Source of the DNA: Dyadobacter luticola
GTDB taxonomy: Bacteria; Bacteroidota; Bacteroidia; Cytophagales; Spirosomataceae
Reading direction: 5' to 3'
Assembly (NCBI RefSeq): GCF_005860805.1
Contig: NZ_VCEJ01000008.1
Span: forward strand, 496,001 to 560,000
DNA: 64,000 nt
The notes beneath the pieces are model-generated. The model was not told where the DNA came from, ran no database searches, and worked only from the letters and a program-made list of their open reading frames with translations. The translations under genes were made by a program, and so were the position numbers. Shown here piece after piece: positions 35,192 through 43,967 of the stretch (its first letter is position 1; every line of letters begins with the position of its first letter).

Positions 35192-38100
35192 TTAGAATGT
35201 TGCTCTCAAATTGAAACCGTAGCTGCGCGTCGATGGGAAACCGAAGTAGTCAAAGCCTTGTGAGTTTCCGTTAGAATAGTTGGACTCAGGATCAATGTTC
35301 GGCGTGTTCTTGAAAAGAATAGCCAGGTTACGACCTACGAAAGAGAGCGAAAGTGCTTGCAGAGGTGTTTTTTCAAGGAATCTTTTTGGAACTGAGTAGC
35401 CCAATGTCAGCTGCCTCAATTTTACGAAAGAAGCATCGTACAGATATTTGGTCGTCACCGCGTCCGTTTCACCACCTACTGAACCCCAGTAGTTATATGC
35501 TTCCTGAGGAGTCAAAGTTTTGGTAAACGGCTTATATTCTGTGCCTTCCTGCGTAACACCGGTTACTGTCAGAGGAGCCTCGCCTTCTCTTCCCTGCAAT
35601 GAGTTTTTGCTCAATCCCCACTGGTCAAGTCTCATGTTAGTGCCAGAAAGAATGTCGCCACCCACTTTGAAATCCACCAGGAATGAAAGGTCTATTCCTT
35701 TGTAATTGAATGAGTTGGTTAAACCACCGGTCAGTTTTGCGATACCATTACCAATCACTTCATAGCCTGAGGTTCCTACCGGACGTCCGTCGCTGTAGAA
35801 TACCGGCTGGCCATCTGGCGACATTTTCTGCACGCGACCTGTGATCATACCGAAAGGTTGTCCTACGATATTTTTGATGTAAGCATTTCTCGTACGAGGT
35901 TCGTCCATCACCAGCTCGGTAGTTCCTTCGATCAATGATTTTACCTTGTTGTTGTTTTTAGCAAGGTTCAAAGTCATATCCCAGTTCAGGTTGTTGGTTT
36001 TGAGCGGGGTAAATGTCAAAAGAAGCTCGATACCGCGGTTTTGAAGTTTACCAAGGTTCACCGAAGTACTACCAAAACCTGATGCTCTTGAAATAGTCGC
36101 GTTCAGGATATCGTCGGTAGTTTGCTGATCATAGTAAGTGAAATCAACGCCCAGTTTGTTGTTGAATAGGCGGAAGTCGATACCCAATTCAGTTTCACTC
36201 ACTGTCAGCGGTTTCAGGTTCGGGTTAGGAATGTTACCACCGTTGCCCATCGCCTGGGAGAAAGATGCCATCGGATAGCCCAAATGCGGGTTTCCGTTCA
36301 GCGAATAAGTCAGGTTGGTCTGGTATGGTCCGATGGTTGCATTACCCACTTGCGCCCACGACGCCCGCACTTTACCATAAGACAACCAGGTAGGGAGCGA
36401 TTTGAATGCGTCTGAGAATACAAAGCTACCTCCAATAGAAGGATATAGAATGCTGTTTGTCGCCGGGTTAAGTACTGAGAACCAGTCATTACGCGCGGTG
36501 GCAGTCAGGAACAAATAACCATCCCATGAAACTTCTGCCGATCCCAGAAGTGAGTTGATACCGCTTTCGCTGTAATCGTAATCCCACGATTTCCCTTTCA
36601 CGTTGTTCAAAGCAGGGAAGAACTGGACATTGAAACCATTACCATAAATGTTGTTATAGTCGTATGTCCTTCTCATGCGGTTTCCGCCTCCGAAAGCTGT
36701 AATTCCCAGTTTTCCGAATTCCTTGTTGAAACCAATCGTATATTCAGCATTGATCTCAGACACATTCCAGGTACCCATGTTCCGGGCTCCACCACGCTGA
36801 TAGCCAGTTCCTTCGGGAGTTAATGATTCTGCGCGGCGCTCGTATTTGTCCATACCTACACGTCCCTGGATAAACAGCCAGTCTGTGATTTGGTATTTCA
36901 ATTGACCTGATGTGATGATCCGGTTCTTTTTATCTGTTTTGATAAACTGATAAGCCGTCCAGTATGGATTTTGGCCCCAGTTGTTATTCGCCTGCTGGTA
37001 TTCTTCACCTACAACTTTACCCCAGATACCTAAGCTTGCAGCATCCGTTCCTGCTGGAATAGCACCCAGCTTGTTAGGATCACCCTTATAATCAAGCACA
37101 TTGTAATCTCCCGGGATACGCCAGATGGCCTGGATCGCATTTCCTGGTGAGTCGGAAAGGTTTGGACGGTTTTTCGCTTTTTCTTCTGAATAAAGCACTT
37201 TGGCGTCGAAAGAAAGTCTTTTGCCAAACTTACCATTTGTAGATAATGATAAGTTGATCCTGTCAAATCCTGAATTTGGAATGATGGTAGTACTTTTCAG
37301 GTTGGTTACCGACGCACGGAAAGCCTGATTTTCATTTCCTCCTGAGAATGCAAGACTATTGGTAAATGCGTGCCCGGTTTTCAGGAATCTTGAAAAATTA
37401 TCCCCTGAATATGAATATGGATGCATTTTTCCATCAAATCCGATAACCTGGCTGTTGTCATATTTTGGTCCCCAGGAATCGTCTCCCCATTCGTATGCCT
37501 GGTTTTGGTTAACAGGTTTCGAAGCCACGCCATTTGCAAGACCACCCGCGCCATAAGAATGTTGCAGGTCGGAAAGATCATTCAGTTTTTCAAAAACATA
37601 ATTTGATCCAAATTCTACGCCGACACCTTTTCTTTTGGAGCCGCGTTTTGTAGTGACGTTGATAACACCATTGGATGCGCGTGATCCGTAAAGAGCCGCC
37701 GCATTTGCACCTTTCAGTACGGTGATCGACTCAATGTCGTCCGGGTTGATACTCGACAAACCGTCTCCTTCATCAGATCCTCCCCAAAGACCTGCCTGTC
37801 CGAAGTTGTTGTTGTCCATCGGGATACCATCAATTACATATAATGGCTGGTTGTTTCCCTGCAATGATTTGTTACCACGGATAATTACGCGCGAAGAACC
37901 GGCTGGTCCGGAAGCTACTTTGCTCACGTTCACACCCGCTACACGTCCGGCCAATGCATTACCGAGGTTGGCTTCGCGGGCGGCGGTAAGATTACTTCCG
38001 CTCACTTCCGTGATAGAATATGCCAGCGCACGTTTATCGCGGCTGATACCGAGGGCAGTTACGACTACCTCATTCAATGCGGTGGCTTCGGCGGCCAGAG

Positions 38101-38377
38101 ATACATTAAGAATGGTAGCATTGGCCACCACGTCTTTGGTGATGTAACCGATATAGCTGAATGTTAACGTTTTACCTTTCTCAACAGTGATACTATATTC
38201 TCCTTTGTCATTGGACGAGGTACCCCGGGTAGTACCTTTTACGACTACGTTTACACCGGCGATTTCACCCCCGGTTGCGTCAGTCACTTTTCCGGATACT
38301 GTCATATCCTGCGCAAAACCCGGGAGGGCGAGCACAGAAAGCAGTATCAACATGTTAATCAGTAGATTTTTTTTCAT
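35192..38377 (-). CDS. SusC/RagA-family TonB-linked outer-membrane transporter
   Basis: 1061 residues. Signal peptide (ends GFAQD), carboxypeptidase-D-regulatory-like domain about 25-105 (VSGKVTDATGGEIAGVNVVVKGTTRGTSSNDKG), plug domain with RGNKSLQGNNQPLYVIDGIPMDN and IESITVLKGANAAALYGSRASNGVINVTTKRG, then a large beta-barrel ending SYGFNLRATF. It forms the TonB-energised channel for a glycan or peptide with the SusD partner. No linked sigma/anti-sigma pair is visible, so regulation is through another route, possibly the nearby AraC regulator. Confidence 0.95.
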   Translation of the reverse strand: MKKNLLINMLILLSVLALPGFAQDMTVSGKVTDATGGEIAGVNVVVKGTTRGTSSNDKGEYSITVEKGKTLTFSYIGYITKDVVANATILNVSLAAEATALNEVVVTALGISRDKRALAYSITEVSGSNLTAAREANLGNALAGRVAGVNVSKVASGPAGSSRVIIRGNKSLQGNNQPLYVIDGIPMDNNNFGQAGLWGGSDEGDGLSSINPDDIESITVLKGANAAALYGSRASNGVINVTTKRGSKRKGVGVEFGSNYVFEKLNDLSDLQHSYGAGGLANGVASKPVNQNQAYEWGDDSWGPKYDNSQVIGFDGKMHPYSYSGDNFSRFLKTGHAFTNSLAFSGGNENQAFRASVTNLKSTTIIPNSGFDRINLSLSTNGKFGKRLSFDAKVLYSEEKAKNRPNLSDSPGNAIQAIWRIPGDYNVLDYKGDPNKLGAIPAGTDAASLGIWGKVVGEEYQQANNNWGQNPYWTAYQFIKTDKKNRIITSGQLKYQITDWLFIQGRVGMDKYERRAESLTPEGTGYQRGGARNMGTWNVSEINAEYTIGFNKEFGKLGITAFGGGNRMRRTYDYNNIYGNGFNVQFFPALNNVKGKSWDYDYSESGINSLLGSAEVSWDGYLFLTATARNDWFSVLNPATNSILYPSIGGSFVFSDAFKSLPTWLSYGKVRASWAQVGNATIGPYQTNLTYSLNGNPHLGYPMASFSQAMGNGGNIPNPNLKPLTVSETELGIDFRLFNNKLGVDFTYYDQQTTDDILNATISRASGFGSTSVNLGKLQNRGIELLLTFTPLKTNNLNWDMTLNLAKNNNKVKSLIEGTTELVMDEPRTRNAYIKNIVGQPFGMITGRVQKMSPDGQPVFYSDGRPVGTSGYEVIGNGIAKLTGGLTNSFNYKGIDLSFLVDFKVGGDILSGTNMRLDQWGLSKNSLQGREGEAPLTVTGVTQEGTEYKPFTKTLTPQEAYNYWGSVGGETDAVTTKYLYDASFVKLRQLTLGYSVPKRFLEKTPLQALSLSFVGRNLAILFKNTPNIDPESNYSNGNSQGFDYFGFPSTRSYGFNLRATF

Positions 38378-38440
38378 ACAGTTGTTTTTACTTCTGGATA
38401 GGTTAATAATGATACAGGGAAATAATGATAAAAATTAGAT

Positions 38441-38448
38441 CAAATATA
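38441..38448 (-). promoter_or_regulatory. Candidate -7 element of susC
   Basis: Reads TATATTTG on the minus strand, an exact TAnnTTTG match about 64 bases upstream of the susC ATG. No convincing TTG element at the expected spacing. Confidence 0.35.
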
Positions 38449-38566
38449 CCACGTGTCCATCCTATATTACATAGTACTCATTTAGCAAATAATAACACTT
38501 TTTTAACGGCATATTAATCTGGTGCTACTGTTTGATTTTTATAAAAGCCGTTTTTGAGACCCGTGG

Positions 38567-38625
38567 AGACATTCTTATCCGAATGTCTTTCAAGAAGCTG
38601 TTTTAAAATACTTGCAGTATTTTAA
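38567..38625. repeat. Two perfect inverted repeats between the symporter and susC
   Basis: AGACATTC and GAATGTCT (38567-38574, 38581-38588) form an 8-bp stem. TTAAAATACT and AGTATTTTAA (38603-38612, 38616-38625) form a 10-bp AT-rich stem with a 3-base centre. They lie in a 281-base gap downstream of the symporter and upstream of susC, so they may terminate the symporter transcript or act as regulator sites. Neither has a strong U tract. Confidence 0.4.
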
Positions 38626-38658
38626 CATATCCGATTTTTACCGATACTAGCTATACGT

Positions 38659-40491
38659 TTATTTGTTAACTGGTAATTTTAAATACCAGCCTTTCCAAAG
38701 AGCCATCGCGCAAATTGAAAAAATGGCGATTGCCGCAAGTGTTTGCGAGGGCATCAGAAGTACAGCATAGACCGGAATTGCCGTGAGCGCGGTTTGCGCA
38801 ATGATCCCAAAAACAACATTGATACTGTCTTTGAAGAACTCATTTTTGGGTAGGAAATCAGGATTTTCTTCCCGGATCATTTTCACAACCGGCTGCCAGA
38901 AGCCCCAGGGTTCAATGTTTTTGTAAAACGATTTTAAAACCTTCAAATCCGTTGGCGGTGTGAGCAGCGAACCTACGATAGCGCCCACGGCAGATACCAG
39001 CAGGATTACCGGGAAATAAAATAATGGCAGCGTATCGGGGAATAATGCCGGACAAATCATTGCGCAGAGGATGCCGGTCAGCATTCCGGCAAAAAAGCCA
39101 TAGCTGTTAAACCGCCACCAGTGAAATTTCAGGACATTTGAGGCAATGTAACCGCCGTATAATGCAGAAACGATCCATAACAAGGTACTGTTGACGTCTT
39201 TAACGAGCAAACCCGTCAATGTGCTGATGATGACGATGGCCACGCCCAGCACGTAAGTAACTTTTTTTATGTCCTTCTCGCTTGCCTTTGGACTGATTGA
39301 TTTGAGATAAACGTCATTGAGCAGGTAAGCCTGCGCCGCGTTGAATGTTCCTGCAAAACTGCTCATAAATGCGCCCATCAACCCAACCACGACAAGTCCC
39401 AGCAGGCCGGGCGGAATGTACAGGTTCACCACGGCCGGAAGAATTTTTTCAAAATCGAGTCCCGAAGGCGTCGAAATATTGATGTCTTTAAAATGCAGCA
39501 AGCCAAGAACCGTGACCCCGGCGATGAGTAAATACCGTGTCGGCAGCAATACAATGTTGACGACCATGCTCATCAGCGCAGCTTCCCGCGGAGTTTTGGC
39601 GGAAAGGATTTTTTGCATATCGTAACTGGGTACCGGCCCGGCAAGGCTCGCCAAAATCCCTTTTGCAGCCATCAAAGCAAAGAAATAGCCAAAAGGAGAA
39701 AACTGGTCACTCTGAATTTTTTGATTAACAACTGAAATGTAGTTATCCCAGTCAAGGCCAAGTTCTTTGCCAAAAAACAAATCTTTCCAGCCAGCCGGTA
39801 CGGGTAGACTTTCGTGACCCAGCAATGCCTGAATCGCTATCCCGGCAATCGCCACAGAAATGATGACCATGATGATATAGTGCACAAAATCGGCCCAGAC
39901 GATGCTTTTCATTCCACCCAGAAGTGAGTAAATGACTGTGAAAACGGTAAACACGATGCCGTAAAAATGCGGGACATTCTCGGGAGAGAAATTCAGCGGA
40001 ATGTAAGGTTGAATGATCGACCAGGGCAGGAATATCTCAATAAACTTGCCGAGCCCGACGAAGGCGTAAGTCATGAAACTCAGGCAGCTGATCAGCGCAA
40101 AGGTGGTAACAATGCCGTGCGCCAACCCGCCGTCTTTTTGACTGCCAAAACGAGTGAGCATCCACTCCGCGCCGGTCGAAGCGTTTGATTTTCGGAGCCA
40201 GATGGAGAGGTACACCATCAAAAAAACCTGGTTGAAGACCGGCCAGAGCCACGGCAGCCAGATGCTTTTGACACCGTAAACAAACATGATCGACACCATC
40301 CAGGCCGTGCCGGAAATGTCGAACATCCCCGATGCATTGGAAATCCCGAGCATCCAGAAGGGAATGGATTTGCCTCCCAGCAGGTAGTCGTTTTTGCTTC
40401 GGCCAGCCTGCTTTTTCAAGATAAACCCGATGATCAGTACGAAAATCAGGTACCCGATGATGACCAGAAAATCAATCAATTTCAACTTCAT
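38659..40491 (-). CDS. Sodium:solute symporter (SSS family)
   Basis: 610 residues with about 14 membrane segments. The SSS layout is clear: an N-terminal GYLIFVLIIGFILKKQAGRSKNDYLLGGKSIPFWMLGISNASGMFDISGTAWMV region, a GGMKSIVWADFVHYIIM segment matching the SSS signature, and LVVVGLMGAFMSSFAGTFNAAQAYLLNDVYLK near the centre. It imports a sugar or organic acid with Na+. It lies between susC (same strand, downstream) and a divergent AraC regulator, and is probably part of the same uptake locus. Confidence 0.92.
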   Translation of the reverse strand: MKLKLIDFLVIIGYLIFVLIIGFILKKQAGRSKNDYLLGGKSIPFWMLGISNASGMFDISGTAWMVSIMFVYGVKSIWLPWLWPVFNQVFLMVYLSIWLRKSNASTGAEWMLTRFGSQKDGGLAHGIVTTFALISCLSFMTYAFVGLGKFIEIFLPWSIIQPYIPLNFSPENVPHFYGIVFTVFTVIYSLLGGMKSIVWADFVHYIIMVIISVAIAGIAIQALLGHESLPVPAGWKDLFFGKELGLDWDNYISVVNQKIQSDQFSPFGYFFALMAAKGILASLAGPVPSYDMQKILSAKTPREAALMSMVVNIVLLPTRYLLIAGVTVLGLLHFKDINISTPSGLDFEKILPAVVNLYIPPGLLGLVVVGLMGAFMSSFAGTFNAAQAYLLNDVYLKSISPKASEKDIKKVTYVLGVAIVIISTLTGLLVKDVNSTLLWIVSALYGGYIASNVLKFHWWRFNSYGFFAGMLTGILCAMICPALFPDTLPLFYFPVILLVSAVGAIVGSLLTPPTDLKVLKSFYKNIEPWGFWQPVVKMIREENPDFLPKNEFFKDSINVVFGIIAQTALTAIPVYAVLLMPSQTLAAIAIFSICAMALWKGWYLKLPVNK

Positions 40492-40665
40492 AAGAGAAGG
40501 ACTGCGATGCTTCGGCGGTTACGTCCGGCAGTATAATACATTTTTATCAGGCTCAAAAAGATATACATCAATCGCTATGAGGATTACTATGATATTTTGT
40601 ATTTTAAATCACTATAAAAAATGAAAAATTAGAATAACTTGGATTATACAGGTATTTATTATTAT

Positions 40666-40709
40666 TAAATTTGACAAATAGTAGTGATACATTCTTGACA
40701 TTATTTGTC
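40666..40709 (+). promoter_or_regulatory. AraC-gene promoter region with spaced inverted repeat
   Basis: TAAATTTG (40666-40673) is a TAnnTTTG match, with a TTG at 40639-40641 at a rather long 24-base spacing. GACAAATA (40673-40680) and TATTTGTC (40702-40709) form a perfect inverted repeat separated by 21 bases, placing the two arms two helical turns apart between the divergent symporter and AraC genes. Confidence 0.4.
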
Positions 40710-40737
40710 GATACCATACAATTTAACCTAACAACTT

Positions 40738-41622
40738 ATGAATGAAATCTACCGTGAGATTACCCCTCTGACACAATATGATTGTTTTACTGTTTTTACA
40801 AGAAGTAAGACCATCTTCGACTTCCCGCTGCATACCCACGACGAGTACGAACTCAATCTGATTCTCTCCGGAAAAGGTGTAAAACGCATCATTGGCGACC
40901 ACACCGAAGTGATCGACGACGCCGAGCTGGTGCTGGTCGGAAACAATCTCCCTCACGGCTGGCTGACACATTGCTATAAGTGGGAGCAGGGAATGCCTGA
41001 GGTCCAGGAGATTACAGTACAATTTCATAAAGATCTTTTTGACGACAAGTTCCTGAAACGCAACCAGCTGTTTTTTGTTCGGTCACTTTTGGAAAAATCG
41101 GCAAAAGGGATTTCGTTTTCCAGGGATACCATCGAGCGGCTGATGCCCCGGTTCCAGGCCTTGTCCCAAAAAAGCGGCTTCGATTCGATTCTTGAACTAA
41201 TGTCCATTCTGCACGATCTGTCGGTTTCGCGGAACATGCGGACCCTGTCGAACAGTACGTTTACGGAGGAAAGTGTCAACTTCAACAGCCGGCGGATCGA
41301 ACGCGTTTTTGCGCACATGCGGGATCATTATGATAAGGAAATCAATTTGACGAGTGTTGCTAAACTGGCGGGGATGTCGGAAGTTTCTTTCAGCCGGTTT
41401 ATTAAAAAACGGACAGGAAAAACTTTTATCGAAAGTCTGAACGAAATCCGGCTGGGCCACGCTTCGCGGTACCTGATCAATACGACGGATACGATTTCGG
41501 AGATAGCTTATAAATGCGGATTTAACAACCTCTCTTATTTCAACCGCATTTTCAGGAATAAAAATGGCTGTACGCCGAAGGAATTCAGGGGCAATTATTC
41601 CGGCACCCGAACCTTTGTTTAA
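40738..41622 (+). CDS. AraC-family transcriptional regulator
   Basis: 294 residues. The N-terminal part is a cupin ligand-binding domain (FDFPLHTHDEYELNLILSGKGVKRIIGDHTEVI), and the C-terminal ~100 residues carry two helix-turn-helix motifs ending ISEIAYKCGFNNLSYFNRIFRNKNGCTPKEFRG, the AraC signature. The cupin plus sugar-responsive architecture suits control of a sugar uptake locus. It is divergent from the sodium:solute symporter and near susCD, its likely targets. Confidence 0.92.
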   Translation: MNEIYREITPLTQYDCFTVFTRSKTIFDFPLHTHDEYELNLILSGKGVKRIIGDHTEVIDDAELVLVGNNLPHGWLTHCYKWEQGMPEVQEITVQFHKDLFDDKFLKRNQLFFVRSLLEKSAKGISFSRDTIERLMPRFQALSQKSGFDSILELMSILHDLSVSRNMRTLSNSTFTEESVNFNSRRIERVFAHMRDHYDKEINLTSVAKLAGMSEVSFSRFIKKRTGKTFIESLNEIRLGHASRYLINTTDTISEIAYKCGFNNLSYFNRIFRNKNGCTPKEFRGNYSGTRTFV

Positions 41623-41626
41623 ATGC

Positions 41627-41663
41627 AAAAAAGCTCAAACCGATTTCCAGTTTGAGCTTTTTT
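41627..41663. terminator. Bidirectional terminator between araC-type gene and ilvE
   Basis: AAAAAAGCTCAAAC (41627-41640) and GTTTGAGCTTTTTT (41650-41663) form a perfect 14-bp arm pair with a 9-base loop and U runs in both directions. Confidence 0.75.
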
Positions 41664-41680
41664 AATGTTTCTAAGAACAA

Positions 41681-42748
41681 CTACACTTTCAGCATCCAGC
41701 CAAAAACATCCTCCTCTTTGCCGGTGCGCAGGTCGGTCAGATACGTTTTTACTTTGTTTACAAATGAGTCTTCCTTGATTTCGGGAAGCGGATAATCCAC
41801 GCCTTCGTAAGCAATCGTCGCAAACGGAGAAATCACCACCGCAGTACCTGCACCAAAAGCCGCTTCCAAAGATCCGTCTTTTAAACCATCAATAATTTCC
41901 TTTACACTTACGCGGCGCTCTTCCACCGGGATACCCCAATGCTGCGCTATAGCCACAATACTTTTTCGTGTAATTCCATCCAGCGTGGTTTCTGAAACAT
42001 AGGGAGTTACGAGTTTTCCGTCGAGGATAAACATAATGTTCATCGTGCCTGATTCTTCAATGTAAGCATGTTCGCGGGCATCGGTCCAGATCAGCTGGTC
42101 GTAACCTTCTTGCTGGGCCAGTTTTGCCGGATAAAGTGAGCCTGCATAGTTTCCTGCACATTTGGTAGCACCCACGCCGCCTTCTGCCGCGCGGATGAAA
42201 TGTTGCTCTACTTTCACGCGCGGCGGTTTCGCATAATAAGTACCTACCGGGCTTGTGAAAATGATAAAGTAGTATGAATCAGATGGTTTTACACCAATAT
42301 ATGGGTCAGTCGCGAACATATAAGGTCGAATGTACAGCGAGCAGCCAGGCTGAGAAGGTACCCAGCCTGCATCGAGGCGCAGCAATTCGGTCAAACCATT
42401 CATGAAAATTTCTTCCGGAATGGTGGGCATGCAAAGACGTTCTGCCGATTTGTTCAGTCGTTTCCAGTTGTCAATCGCGCGGAAAAGCAGCACTTCGCCT
42501 TCATCATTTTTGTAGGCTTTCATCCCTTCAAAAATCGCTTGTCCGTAATGCAATGCGGCAGTTGCAGGGCTTAGCGATAGGTCACCATAAGGGACGATCC
42601 GAGGATCGTGCCACTGGCCTTCCCGATATTCGGCGATGAACATGTGGTCGGAGATGTTCCGTCCAAAAACGAGGTTGTTAAAATCAACCTCCTGCAAACG
42701 TGATTGGGTGGTTTGCTGAACTTCAATTTGCAAGGTGTCGGCTGTCAT
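41681..42748 (-). CDS. ilvE: Branched-chain amino acid aminotransferase
   Basis: 355 residues, the class II (eukaryote-like) BCAT length. The PLP lysine is Lys196 in GATKCAGNYAGSLYPAKLAQQ, followed by IEESGTMNIMFILDGKLVTP and TLDGITRKSIVAIAQ. It transfers amino groups between leucine/isoleucine/valine and 2-oxoglutarate. It is cytoplasmic and stands alone; the downstream terminator at 41627-41663 is shared with the convergent gene. Confidence 0.95.
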   Translation of the reverse strand: MTADTLQIEVQQTTQSRLQEVDFNNLVFGRNISDHMFIAEYREGQWHDPRIVPYGDLSLSPATAALHYGQAIFEGMKAYKNDEGEVLLFRAIDNWKRLNKSAERLCMPTIPEEIFMNGLTELLRLDAGWVPSQPGCSLYIRPYMFATDPYIGVKPSDSYYFIIFTSPVGTYYAKPPRVKVEQHFIRAAEGGVGATKCAGNYAGSLYPAKLAQQEGYDQLIWTDAREHAYIEESGTMNIMFILDGKLVTPYVSETTLDGITRKSIVAIAQHWGIPVEERRVSVKEIIDGLKDGSLEAAFGAGTAVVISPFATIAYEGVDYPLPEIKEDSFVNKVKTYLTDLRTGKEEDVFGWMLKV

Positions 42749-42860
42749 AATGCCCGGAATTTAATTTTTCAAAAGCTCTCAAAAAGGGTATTCTTTGGAT
42801 TTCTCCAGTCCCGCAATTTAAAAAATTAAATCTGGAAATAATTGATATTTAGTATAACAA

Positions 42861-43421
42861 TTATTTTTTCGGAGATACCCGCGGTTTCCAGGTGACTTCC
42901 TCCACATTCAGCTCGTAAGTCATTGCTCTACAAAGCATAAAAAGGTAATCGGAAAGCCGGTTGAGATAGCGTACGACAATGTTTTCGACCTCTTCATTCT
43001 GCTGCAAATGGATCACAGCCCGCTCGGCGCGGCGGCAAACTGTCCGCGCCACATGCCCGAAAGAAACGGATTGATGTCCGCCCGGGAGGACAAACGCTCT
43101 GAGGGGAGGAATCTTGGCTTCGATCAGGTCCATCTCCGTTTCAAGCAATGAAATGTCGCTTTCTTCGAGATCAGGCAATATTCTTTTGGTTTGCTCCGGC
43201 TCGGACGCCAGATGCGAGCCGATGGTAAATAGCCGGTCCTGGATTTCTTTGAGCTGGTCCCTGCGGGTTTCATTTACCGGCTGATCGCGGAGCAGCCCAA
43301 TGTAGCTATTCAACTCATCGACAGTGCCGTATGCTTCAATTCTTACATGCGCTTTGCTCAGGCGCGTTCCTCCGATGAGGGACGTCATTCCCTTATCGCC
43401 TGTCTTTGTGTAGATTTTCAT
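42861..43421 (-). CDS. pduO: PduO-type ATP:cob(I)alamin adenosyltransferase
   Basis: 186 residues. KIYTKTGDKGMTSLIGG (ATP-binding N-terminal motif), SYIGLLRDQ, FVLPGGHQSVSFGHVARTVCRRAER and VRYLNRLSDYLFMLCRAM match the PduO-type family. It adenosylates cobalamin to coenzyme B12, implying B12 use. Its first 29 bases overlap a 55-codon ORF that in turn overlaps the brnT-like toxin gene, so the three are probably co-translated. Confidence 0.93.
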   Translation of the reverse strand: MKIYTKTGDKGMTSLIGGTRLSKAHVRIEAYGTVDELNSYIGLLRDQPVNETRRDQLKEIQDRLFTIGSHLASEPEQTKRILPDLEESDISLLETEMDLIEAKIPPLRAFVLPGGHQSVSFGHVARTVCRRAERAVIHLQQNEEVENIVVRYLNRLSDYLFMLCRAMTYELNVEEVTWKPRVSPKK

Positions 43422-43560
43422 TGCGGGACATTTCGATGGTTTCTTGGAGCGTGTAGAATGGGCCTTTGCTGTTTACCATTTCTCTTTCTATCTCTGCCAT
43501 CTCCTTTCTGGTATGACCATTTTTGATTACTGCTATCTTATTAGTTTTTACGGTTTTCAT
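43393..43560 (-). CDS. 55-residue ORF, candidate antitoxin of the BrnT-like toxin
   Basis: Found by reading the overlap between brnT and pduO. ATG at 43560, stop at 43393-43395; starts MKTVKTNKIAVIKN and ends NENLHKDRR. Its start overlaps the toxin's last 20 bases and its end overlaps pduO's first 29 bases in another frame. The protein is charged and hydrophilic with a helical middle (TRKEMAEIEREMV), as small antitoxins often are. It is much shorter than a typical BrnA and lacks an obvious ribbon-helix-helix, so assignment rests on position. It could also be a leader peptide coupling pduO translation. Confidence 0.5.
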   Translation of the reverse strand: MKTVKTNKIAVIKNGHTRKEMAEIEREMVNSKGPFYTLQETIEMSRNENLHKDRR

Positions 43561-43831
43561 AATAGTATCTTTTAGTTTGTTTATTAGCTGGCCAACAGCT
43601 TATTGGCCTCACTTTGGTGCCAGAAATCGTATAAACGACTGCCTTAACCATTTCCAGGCTATTGACTCCAACAGCATAATATCTTAATTCGCCTCTAATT
43701 AGCCTTTTACTTGTAACTAAAAAATCAGGATCATAGAAAACGCTTTCTACCCCAAATACCGTATTCCCTCTTTCGGGATAGTCGTCACAGACGTGCTTAA
43801 TGTTATTCTGATCCCACTCAAATTCAATCAT
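43541..43831 (-). CDS. brnT: BrnT-family ribonuclease toxin
   Basis: 96 residues. The N-terminal FEWDQNNIKHV, the middle SVFYDPDF and GELRYYAVGVNS, and the C-terminal VVYTISGTKVRPISCWPANKQTKRYYYE follow the BrnT pattern (FEWD-x-K, F-x-D-P, GE-x-R, I-R-x-I-S-A-R-x-A). The final arginine-rich motif is altered: SCWPANKQ stands in place of the usual SARxAxxxE, which may affect activity. RelE-like fold; BrnT toxins cleave RNA. A 55-codon ORF directly downstream overlaps its 3' end. Confidence 0.75.
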   Translation of the reverse strand: MIEFEWDQNNIKHVCDDYPERGNTVFGVESVFYDPDFLVTSKRLIRGELRYYAVGVNSLEMVKAVVYTISGTKVRPISCWPANKQTKRYYYENRKN

Positions 43832-43857
43832 TATCCAATAAGTGTGTGTTATGAAAA

Positions 43858-43879
43858 GGAGAGTAAGTCTCCAAAGTTA
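43858..43879 (-). promoter_or_regulatory. Promoter/dyad upstream of brnT
   Basis: Minus-strand TAACTTTG (43872-43879) matches TAnnTTTG about 40 bases upstream of brnT. It abuts a small dyad GGAGA/TCTCC (43858-43872) that could be the autoregulatory operator expected of a toxin-antitoxin operon. No TTG at good spacing. Confidence 0.35.
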
Positions 43880-43914
43880 GCAATTCCCAATTAGGTTTTA
43901 GAAACTCCCCAACC

Positions 43915-43922
43915 TAATTTTG
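43915..43922 (+). promoter_or_regulatory. -7 element of the membrane-protein/queA unit
   Basis: TAATTTTG matches TAnnTTTG and overlaps the alternative TTG start at 43920 of the following frame, supporting the ATG at 43968 instead. Confidence 0.35.
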
Positions 43923-43967
43923 CGGCCTGATTACTATGGCAAAAAAACCTTTGAAGGTTACAAATTC

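Noticed and set aside
33916-35214. A 432-residue open frame on the plus strand, antisense to the SusD gene
   Set aside because: It lies almost wholly opposite a clear SusD lipoprotein gene, has no recognisable domain and looks like a frame kept open by codon bias. The other susD has a similar shadow.
42790-42855. AT-rich dyad ATTTAA/TTAAAT between ilvE and pduO
   Set aside because: Composition alone explains it; there is no U tract or promoter match at useful spacing, so I did not call a terminator or operator.
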